From contig LLEU01000016.1 of the NCBI GenBank assembly GCA_001567505.1, forward strand, positions 1-64,000: DNA of 64,000 bases. Direction: 5' to 3'. Under the pieces are notes generated by a model. It searched no databases. It worked only from the letters and a program-made list of their open reading frames with translations, and was not told the origin of the DNA. Origin of the DNA: Acidobacteria bacterium OLB17 (lineage in GTDB: Bacteria > Acidobacteriota > Blastocatellia > Pyrinomonadales > Pyrinomonadaceae). Both the position numbers and the translations under genes were made by a program. The first letter of the stretch is position 1; the number at the start of each line of letters is the position of its first letter. This document shows, piece after piece, positions 56,509-64,000 of this stretch.

Positions 56509-57240
56509 ATGATAATACGCTGCGATAACTGCTCTGTTTCCCTGCAATTGGACGAATCAAAAGTGCCGGCCGGCAACTTCACCGTCCGCTGTCCGCGTTG
56601 CCAGAATATGCTGCGCGTTCAGAAAGGCGCCAACGGCGCAGGCTCGTCCACCGTGCAGCAGCTTGCCGAGAACAAACCGGCTCCTGCGACGGGTGACAAC
56701 CAGCAGGAGTTTGCCCACAAGGAATCCGAGATCCAGATCAACAGCGCGCTTCGCTCGCTGCTTGAAGCCTTAAAGAAAGAGAACACACAACTGGATTCAA
56801 GCGACGACGAGATGGAGAAACCGCGACGCATCCTGCTCTGCCTCGGTGCAAAGCTCGAACAGGCCGCAAAACTCCTCTCGGACGCGGGCTACAAGGTCTA
56901 TGTCGCCCAAACGCCTGCGCAGGCTAACGAACGCCTCCGTGAAGGAAAGGTCGAGATACTGATGTTCTCGCAGGATTTCGCTCCCGAGCTTAGCGGAGCG
57001 GCGGTGATCCAGCAACGCGTGAATGCGATGTATTCGGCCGAGCGCCGAAGGCTCTATTTCATTTCGCTCGAAGAGGGCGGTGCGACGATGAACGCGAACG
57101 AGGCCTTTCTGCGGAATCTGAATCTGATCGTCAACTATGCCGATCTCCCGCAGCTGCCGCTCATCCTGAACCGCACACTGACGGACTATAACAGCCTATA
57201 CCTGCATTTTAACCGAGCCTCGAACCTCGCCCCGATCTAA
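56509..57240 (+). CDS. Zinc-ribbon protein with C-terminal receiver-like domain
   Basis: A 243-residue protein. An MJ0042-type zinc ribbon lies at residues 1-40 (RCDNCSVSLQL ... VRCPRCQNMLRV; two CxxC pairs). A low-complexity linker to about 100 follows, then an alpha/beta domain (RRILLCLGAKLEQAAKLLSD, YKVYVAQTPAQANERLREGK, EILMFSQDFAPE). It resembles a response-regulator receiver with no obvious phospho-acceptor Asp in the usual DxxMP setting. It follows pilT by 17 bases, so a link with pilus control is possible but unproven. Confidence 0.72.
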   Translation: MIIRCDNCSVSLQLDESKVPAGNFTVRCPRCQNMLRVQKGANGAGSSTVQQLAENKPAPATGDNQQEFAHKESEIQINSALRSLLEALKKENTQLDSSDDEMEKPRRILLCLGAKLEQAAKLLSDAGYKVYVAQTPAQANERLREGKVEILMFSQDFAPELSGAAVIQQRVNAMYSAERRRLYFISLEEGGATMNANEAFLRNLNLIVNYADLPQLPLILNRTLTDYNSLYLHFNRASNLAPI

Positions 57241-58286
57241 GCCGCCCTGCCCTGCGAAGCGATCTCGGAGACGAGCATCTCAAGCTGCTTTTTAGGGCCG
57301 TCCGGCCCGCCTTTTGAGGTCTTTATGGCGAGGTCCGTCTCGGCTATTCGCTTCACGAAATGCGTGAGCGAGGCTTGTTCGGCCCGCCGTGCTGCGGCGA
57401 AATAAAGCTCCTGGTCCGAATATCGGACGCCCATGCGGCGGGCGATCTCGCCGCGTTCGACGCCGCGAGACATCATACCCTTTACGATCACAAGTTTTCG
57501 AAAATTATAGGCAAGCGATCCGAGGATCATCAGCGGTTCCGCACCATCGCTCAGCACCTTTTCGAGTGCCTTGATAGCTGCGGGGCCATTGCCGCGGTTG
57601 ATCTCGTTCGTGAGGGCGAAATTCGAGAGTTCGCTGTGATCCTGGACAAGCGTTTCGATCAGTTCGGGCGAGACGGCCTTTTCGGGTAAGGCCGCGGTCA
57701 TCAGCTTGTCGGCTTCGTTCTCCAGTCTTGCGACGTCGCCGCCGCAAAGCGATGCGAGCAGAGCGACGGAGCCGGGGTCGATCGCAACGCCCGCTTTTCG
57801 GAAAAGCCCCTCGGCCCATGAACGCAGCCCCGCTTCGTCGAGACGCGAGAATTCCACGGCAGCGGCATTCGCCTTCAGGAGCTTTGTCATTTTTCGTGTG
57901 CCGTTCAGCTCATCGGCGATAAAGATGACGGTCCCTGTCTGCGGCGGATCTTTGAGATAGGCTGCGAGGATATTCTCGTGTTCTTCTTTGAGGGTGTCGC
58001 GTGTTTGGGTCGCGGCGACCGACACATCCCGAATGCGGACGACGCGCCGTGCCGACATCATCGGGAACTGGTTCGCCGCCGCAAGCGCACGCTGCATATT
58101 CTCAGCGTCCGAGAGACTGAACTCGGAGATGTTGAAATCGCGCAGGTCGTCCTTTGAAAAGCTGGCCTCGGTGATCGCTTTTGCCGCACGGTCGCGAAGG
58201 TAGGTTTCCTCGCCGTAGAGAACATAGACGGGCGCTAGTTTGCGTTCGTGCACCTGTTCTCGGAGTTGTTCGCGGGTCAAAAGCAT
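57237..58286 (-). CDS. holA: DNA polymerase III delta subunit
   Basis: The 349-residue clamp-loader subunit opens the beta clamp. Family segments are PVYVLYGEETYLRDRAAKAI at the N terminus, RRVVRIRDVSVA, a TVIFIADELNG strand, the LEKVLSDGAEPLMILGSLAY region and the C-terminal ARRAEQASLTHFVKRIAETD. Length is normal. It is the last gene of the minus-strand operon, 12 bases after lptE, an order seen in many bacteria. The stop overlaps the convergent zinc-ribbon gene by 4 bases. Confidence 0.93.
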   Translation of the reverse strand: MLLTREQLREQVHERKLAPVYVLYGEETYLRDRAAKAITEASFSKDDLRDFNISEFSLSDAENMQRALAAANQFPMMSARRVVRIRDVSVAATQTRDTLKEEHENILAAYLKDPPQTGTVIFIADELNGTRKMTKLLKANAAAVEFSRLDEAGLRSWAEGLFRKAGVAIDPGSVALLASLCGGDVARLENEADKLMTAALPEKAVSPELIETLVQDHSELSNFALTNEINRGNGPAAIKALEKVLSDGAEPLMILGSLAYNFRKLVIVKGMMSRGVERGEIARRMGVRYSDQELYFAAARRAEQASLTHFVKRIAETDLAIKTSKGGPDGPKKQLEMLVSEIASQGRAA

Positions 58287-58298
58287 TCGATCGCTCGG

Positions 58299-58856
58299 TT
58301 ACTTCTTCTCTTCTCTTACACCGATACCGTTGACGACAGCCGAAACAACGGATTCCGCGAACGCCCTCGCCATTCGCTCGACCGCAGGGTCTTCCTCGTT
58401 AAAGAACGAACGAGGATCCTCGGAGAACTCAAAAGAATCGCGAAAGACGAAATTCTGATTGTCGTAAAGTATCTTCTCGTGGCGAAGGTCTCGGATCGTT
58501 ATCGCACCGACGATCGTGACCTCATAGACGCGTGCACGGCCTTCTTTATCGAGAAGCACGCCCGTAAAGAAGAAATCGCGGATCGTGCCCTCGACGACCG
58601 CGTCCGCACCCGTTCGCGAGCCCTGAACGATGAGGCCGTTGCCGCGGCGGATGATCTCTCGAGAGACGGCTTCCGTAAAACGCGAATCGACCTTGTAATG
58701 CAGCCCTTTCGCCTCGGTCTGAAAGACGGGCACGGCCACGACCTTTATCTCTTTCGGCAGGCCGGAATTCGTCACCGGCTTGTAGCAATCGGTAAAGCCG
58801 CTCGCCGTCAAAATGACGAGACAGGTAAACAAGATCGTCGAAACTTTTGCTTTCAT
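58299..58856 (-). CDS. lptE: LPS-assembly lipoprotein LptE-like
   Basis: A 185-residue protein with an N-terminal hydrophobic signal and cysteine at about residue 24 (GFTDCYKP). The residue pattern before the cysteine is not a classical lipobox. The body fits LptE: LPKEIKVVAVPVFQTEAKGL, SRFTEAVSREIIRRGNGLIV, GADAVVEGTIRDFFFTG, and a C-terminal helix VERMARAFAESVVSAVV. LptE plugs the LptD barrel that inserts LPS in the outer membrane. Its neighbour holA supports the call. Confidence 0.82.
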   Translation of the reverse strand: MKAKVSTILFTCLVILTASGFTDCYKPVTNSGLPKEIKVVAVPVFQTEAKGLHYKVDSRFTEAVSREIIRRGNGLIVQGSRTGADAVVEGTIRDFFFTGVLLDKEGRARVYEVTIVGAITIRDLRHEKILYDNQNFVFRDSFEFSEDPRSFFNEEDPAVERMARAFAESVVSAVVNGIGVREEKK

Positions 58857-59002
58857 CGCCGCTTAATGAACCTCCTGCCGATCCACACAAAAAGAAGTGC
58901 GCCGAGAAAGGCAAAGATCGCTCCCATCAAAATGTCGAACCAGCTCAGGCCGGCGACCTGGCCGCCCGGAGCAAGGTCGAAAAAGAAGAGCATCATTTCC
59001 AT
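58853..59002 (-). CDS. Small single-pass membrane protein (49 residues)
   Basis: A short reading frame begins at ATG 59002, 6 bases after the folP stop, and ends in a TGA that overlaps the lptE ATG by 3 bases. The product starts MEMMLFFFDLAPGGQ and has one strong membrane helix (FDILMGAIFAFLGALLFVWI) followed by a basic end (GRRFIKRR), a typical inside-positive tail. The start-stop overlap on one side, the tight spacing on the other and the coherent topology argue for a real gene. It resembles no family I know. Confidence 0.62.
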   Translation of the reverse strand: MEMMLFFFDLAPGGQVAGLSWFDILMGAIFAFLGALLFVWIGRRFIKRR

Positions 59003-59008
59003 AACTGA

Positions 59009-59884
59009 CTACCGAAAAAGCCCGAGGCCGTCGGCAAGCCTCAAAGCCTGCCGCGTCTCAAGAACATCGTGAACTCGAATGATCTTCGCACCATTCTTTA
59101 CGGCCGCGATCGCAGCCGCGAGGCTTCCGCCAAGGCGTTTCCGAGCGTCCGGTTCGTCGCAGAACTTCCCAATGAAAGATTTCCGGGAAGCACCGACAAG
59201 CATCGGATGATCTTGGAACTTTTCGATGATTTTAGCAAGATCGGCGATGAGCGATAAATTCTGTTCGACGGTTTTGCCGAACCCGATCCCGGGATCGAGA
59301 GCAATACAGGCAGGCGGAACGCCTTTTTCGAGCGCGATGCGAACGCTTTCGGCAAGGCCGCGCGTCACCTCGGCAAAGATATCTTCGACAGGTTCCTGTG
59401 AGTGCATCTCGCTAAAATCGCCGCGCGAATGCATCAGGATCAGGCCAGCACCGCTGGCCGCAGCGACATCGGCAACACTCGGGTCGAAACGCAGGCCCGA
59501 AATGTCGTTGACGATCTCGGCACCGCTTTCGATCGCCACACGAGCGACCTCTCGTTTACTCGTATCGACCGAGATCGGTGCGTCGAACCGTTCACTTACG
59601 GCAGCGACGATCGGTAGAATTCGGCCGATCTCTTCCTTTTCGGAAATTCGCTCGCTGCCCGGGCGGGTCGATTCGCCACCGATATCCAAAATATCCGCGC
59701 CCTCGGCGAGCAGCCTTTCGGCGCGTCGAAGAGCGTCGTCGGGCTTGAATGCCTCGCCGCCGTCAGAGAAGCTGTCGGGCGTCGCGTTCACGATCCCCAT
59801 TACGAGGACGTCGGAGAGATCGAGTTCGCGTTTTGCTGTGCGAAAGATCACGTTCGATATACAACTTGCCCGATCGACGGGCAA
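59009..59884 (-). CDS. folP: Dihydropteroate synthase
   Basis: The 291-residue TIM-barrel enzyme condenses p-aminobenzoate with hydroxymethyl-dihydropterin pyrophosphate. Motifs: VMGIVNATPDSFSDGG, ADILDIGGESTRPGSE, ISVDTSKREVARVAIESGA, VNDISGLRFDP, IALDPGIGFGKTVEQN, MLVGASRKSFIG and the closing IIRVHDVLETRQALRLA. The start is TTG 59884, or GTG 59851 if shorter. It lies 85 bases after ftsH in the classical tilS-ftsH-folP order. Confidence 0.95.
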   Translation of the reverse strand: MPVDRASCISNVIFRTAKRELDLSDVLVMGIVNATPDSFSDGGEAFKPDDALRRAERLLAEGADILDIGGESTRPGSERISEKEEIGRILPIVAAVSERFDAPISVDTSKREVARVAIESGAEIVNDISGLRFDPSVADVAAASGAGLILMHSRGDFSEMHSQEPVEDIFAEVTRGLAESVRIALEKGVPPACIALDPGIGFGKTVEQNLSLIADLAKIIEKFQDHPMLVGASRKSFIGKFCDEPDARKRLGGSLAAAIAAVKNGAKIIRVHDVLETRQALRLADGLGLFR

Positions 59885-59969
59885 AACGAAAGGGATGAAG
59901 CACCGAGCCTCATCCCCGCAAGTATTGATCGGCCGTTTTGGTCTTCGAGCGGCCGCGTTTCGCGAGATC

Positions 59970-61913
<1,944 letters not shown>

Positions 61914-62001
61914 AATTTAAAGCCTCCGCCTGAACCTTCCGCGTATCGCGATCTTCGAAGACCACCCGCAAAAGGCTGTCTTCTTTGGATGAAAGTCAGT
62001 T

Positions 62002-62044
62002 GTTGGCGCGTTGTTCCGGAAAACCCGGAAACGGCCGCGCCAAC
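62002..62044. promoter_or_regulatory. Nested inverted repeats between tilS and ftsH
   Basis: An outer 9-bp perfect stem (GTTGGCGCG at 62002-62010 with CGCGCCAAC at 62036-62044) encloses an inner 6-bp stem (TTCCGG/CCGGAA). It lies in the 167-base gap ahead of ftsH on the transcribed strand. No T tract follows on the minus strand, so a leader structure or protein site is more likely than a terminator. Confidence 0.4.
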
Positions 62045-62080
62045 CTTTCATTTTAGGCGCGCCCGCGGCCTTTTTCAACC

Positions 62081-63028
62081 TTATTTAGCTCGATAGGCGA
62101 GCAGGCCGCCGCTTCTTTGGACGACACCGCCGCTGGGAAGTTCCACAAAACGGCCGCTTTTTGAGCTTTTTGCAAGAGAATTCACGGCGTTTATATGGGC
62201 GGAAGTGAGCCTTCGCGAATGGCCTCGCCGGGCGATCAGCCAGATGCGGAGAAGAGCGAGCCTTGCCGGTTCATCGAGCTCCGCAAGGTCCCGTATGGGG
62301 AGTTCTTCGGGCGGTGCGTCGATCTGCGGCCGCTCACGGAAAAGTTCGGCCGTGCGGGCAAGCGTCTTGACGATCTTCGGATTGAGTTCCGCAAGGAGCG
62401 GCAGCACTTCGCGACGGATCCGAACGCGGGAAAACCGCGGATCCGAGTTCATCGGATCGACCCGGAATTCAACGTCGTTCTCCGTGCAGAACTGCATGGC
62501 CATTTCGTGAGACGCGACGCGTAGGAAAGGCCGGGCAAGAAGAGCGTCGCATCCCTCCAAAGGCCGCACGACGGGCATTGCCGACAGGCCGTCCGGGCCG
62601 CTGCCGCGGATGAGATTCAAAAGGAACGTTTCGGCCTGATCGTCGATCGTATGTCCGGTCAGGACGAGGAACGCCTTGTGCTTTGCAGCCGCTCTCGCGA
62701 GGAAACGATAACGGGCGCGTCTCGCGTTGTCTTCAAGATTGCCGCGTTTTGCGACCGCCGAGCGGCCGAGAACGAACTCGATCCCGAGCTTTAGGCAAAG
62801 GCCGCGAACGAATGCCGCGTCTTCGCGGCTGTCTTTTCTCAGTGCATGGTCGAAGTGTGCAACGATCAGCTTATGTCCCAGCTTCTTCATCGCAGCGAGT
62901 TCGGCGATGGCGAGCAAAAGCGCCGTAGAATCCGCTCCGCCCGAACACGCGATAACGACCGCACCGCCGTCAACCGCGAATCCGAGACGCCGCCATTCGG
63001 TGATGACCTTTCGCGGAAGATCTCTCAT
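62081..63028 (-). CDS. tilS: tRNA(Ile)-lysidine synthase
   Basis: The 315-residue PP-loop ATPase changes C34 of tRNA-Ile2 to lysidine so that it reads AUA. The ATP motif VVIACSGGADSTALLLAI is followed by LIVAHFDHALRKDSREDAAF, NARRARYRFLARAAAKHKAF, LTGHTIDDQAETFLLNLIRG, ARPFLRVASHEM and NDVEFRVDPMNSDPRFSRVR. The longer C-terminal substrate domain of the E. coli enzyme is absent, as in many short forms. The start overlaps the thioesterase stop by 4 bases. Confidence 0.95.
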   Translation of the reverse strand: MRDLPRKVITEWRRLGFAVDGGAVVIACSGGADSTALLLAIAELAAMKKLGHKLIVAHFDHALRKDSREDAAFVRGLCLKLGIEFVLGRSAVAKRGNLEDNARRARYRFLARAAAKHKAFLVLTGHTIDDQAETFLLNLIRGSGPDGLSAMPVVRPLEGCDALLARPFLRVASHEMAMQFCTENDVEFRVDPMNSDPRFSRVRIRREVLPLLAELNPKIVKTLARTAELFRERPQIDAPPEELPIRDLAELDEPARLALLRIWLIARRGHSRRLTSAHINAVNSLAKSSKSGRFVELPSGGVVQRSGGLLAYRAK

Positions 63029-63471
63029 TCAGACAGCCCCGCGGCATCATCGGCTCGATAACCGACGCGTTTTTGGCTAAGAAGTGTGATCCGCGAGGTG
63101 CAGACAAGCTTTCCGCGGCGGTCCGTGATCTCGATCTTCCAAACGCTGATCGTCCGGCCGGTATGGATCGGTTCGGCAACCGCCGTGATCAAGCCTTTGG
63201 AAACGGCCCGAAGGTGGTTTGCATTGATCTCGATGCCGACGGGCGTTACTTTTTCGAGGTCGGCGCCGACGACAACGCCGATCGAGGCCGCAGATTCGGC
63301 CAGATAGACGGAAATGCCGCCGTTCATAACGCCCGTGTACTGATGAACTTTCGGCGTGACCTCCATCTGGAGCACGACGCGCTCGGGCGTCGCCTCGACG
63401 ACCTCGATCCCGAGGAAGCGAAAGAGCTCGTTGTTTGCGGTCTCTGCAAGAAGGCGTTGTTTGTCGATCAT
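63025..63471 (-). CDS. Hotdog-fold thioesterase, PaaI family
   Basis: A 148-residue protein of the PaaI/YdiI hotdog group. It has FLGIEVVEATPERVVLQMEV, the catalytic loop HQYTGVMNGGISVYLAESAA, INANHLRAVSKGLITAVAEP, and SVWKIEITDRRGKLVCTSRI. Such enzymes hydrolyse aromatic or acyl-CoA thioesters. Here it sits between argH and tilS with 4-base overlaps on both sides. Substrate unknown. Confidence 0.88.
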   Translation of the reverse strand: MIDKQRLLAETANNELFRFLGIEVVEATPERVVLQMEVTPKVHQYTGVMNGGISVYLAESAASIGVVVGADLEKVTPVGIEINANHLRAVSKGLITAVAEPIHTGRTISVWKIEITDRRGKLVCTSRITLLSQKRVGYRADDAAGLSE

Positions 63472-64000
63472 TTTTCAATTTTCTCTTTCGCCGCGGCCAG
63501 CGCTTCCCATACGCGCTCGGGCGAAGTGCCGCCGATGGCCGAACGCGCGTTCAAAGAGGCTTCGAGACTGAGGCGTTCAAAAACGTCGTCCTCGATCTCG
63601 GCCGAGAAGGTCTTCAGGTCTTCGAGTGCGAGTTCGTTCAGCTCGCAGCCGCGTTCGATCGCAAAGAGTACGGCTCGGCCGACGGCCTCGTGCGCGAGAC
63701 GGAACGGCATTCCCTTTTCGACGAGATAGTCCGCGAGGTCGGTCGCGTTCAGGTAACCCTTCGATGCGGCGGCGCGTGCCGTGTTCTCGTTCAGCGAAGT
63801 ATTGTCGAGAATGACGGCGGCGGCCCTCAGCGAAATGTCCAGTGTGTCGATCGTGTCAAAGACGGCCTCTTTGTCCTCCTGCATATCCTTGTTGTACGCA
63901 AGCGGCAGGCCTTTGAGCATCGTTAGCAGCGAGATCGTGCTGCCGAAAACGCGGCCGGTCTTACCGCGAAGGAGCTCGAGCGCGTCCGGATTCTTTTTCT
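63468..64000 (-). CDS. argH: Argininosuccinate lyase, C-terminal part (5' end outside window)
   Basis: The frame is open through base 64000, so the gene begins beyond the window. The visible 177 residues start KKNPDALELLRGKTGRVFGS, continue LLTMLKGLPLAYNKDMQEDK, the ArgH signature region, and then the family's C-terminal helices (SKGYLNATDLADYLVEKGMP; FRLAHEAVGRAVLFA), ending GTSPERVWEALAAAKEKIEK. ArgH splits argininosuccinate to arginine and fumarate. The stop overlaps the thioesterase start by 4 bases, making it the first gene seen of this operon. Confidence 0.95.
   Translation of the reverse strand, partial: KKNPDALELLRGKTGRVFGSTISLLTMLKGLPLAYNKDMQEDKEAVFDTIDTLDISLRAAAVILDNTSLNENTARAAASKGYLNATDLADYLVEKGMPFRLAHEAVGRAVLFAIERGCELNELALEDLKTFSAEIEDDVFERLSLEASLNARSAIGGTSPERVWEALAAAKEKIEK

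Overview
The window looks like chromosomal DNA of a diderm bacterium of the phylum Acidobacteriota, probably class Blastocatellia (Pyrinomonadales-like). This is inferred from gene content, not from a marker gene. The pointers are a very long TonB-dependent receptor with an N-terminal carboxypeptidase-regulatory-like domain, two neighbouring VWFA-related Acidobacterial-type secreted proteins, an LPS-assembly lipoprotein (LptE), a DUF1800 protein, many secreted proteins of unknown function, and dnaJ next to an HspR-type repressor. I saw no rRNA, tRNA, CRISPR array, prophage or insertion sequence.

Layout. 1-1.4 kb: dnaJ 3' end, then a four-helix-bundle gene framed by inverted octamer arrays, then hspR. 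1.5-5 kb: TonB receptor with a strong terminator. 5.3-10.9 kb: DUF4388 protein, smc, secreted protein. 10.9-15.9 kb: tightly packed minus-strand operon (lipoprotein, DUF1015, pdxH, GNAT, membrane protein, SDR, WalJ-like hydrolase). 16-22 kb: orphan proteins, phhB, icd, 5'-nucleotidase and purE. 22.1-25.3 kb: a 14-repeat FG-GAP protein between purE and purK. 25.5-31.7 kb: purK, then msrC, terC, a FecR protein, a CDF transporter and a LarA-like protein in one direction. 32-43 kb: DUF1800 protein, then a surface-glycan locus (three glycosyltransferases, Wzm/Wzt-type ABC exporter, methyltransferase, multi-spanning membrane protein) and a rhomboid protease. 43-51.5 kb: dicarboxylate symporter, FAD-linked oxidase, PIN toxin-antitoxin pair, two small enzymes, two VWFA proteins, phosphohexomutase. 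51.6-57.2 kb: duplicated-module secreted protein, queA-rimI-thiE, pilT and a zinc-ribbon protein. 57.2-64 kb: minus-strand operon argH-thioesterase-tilS-ftsH-folP-orf49-lptE-holA.

A strong property of the sequence is a scatter of single-base indels. Eleven genes, including the normally indispensable smc and the usually intact queA and purE, are each broken by a 1-2 nt shift and read cleanly again in another frame. A twelfth, the FG-GAP gene, appears to have lost its stop in the same way. Most are missing bases, often in short runs. I interpret them as uncorrected sequencing or assembly errors, and I annotate each such gene as one CDS over its full span.

Functionally the window is mostly housekeeping: chromosome organisation, folate, thiamine, PLP and purine synthesis, tRNA modification, proteostasis and the replication clamp loader. 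It also carries envelope functions (TonB uptake, LPS assembly, glycan export, twitching motility) and a layer of lineage-specific secreted proteins.
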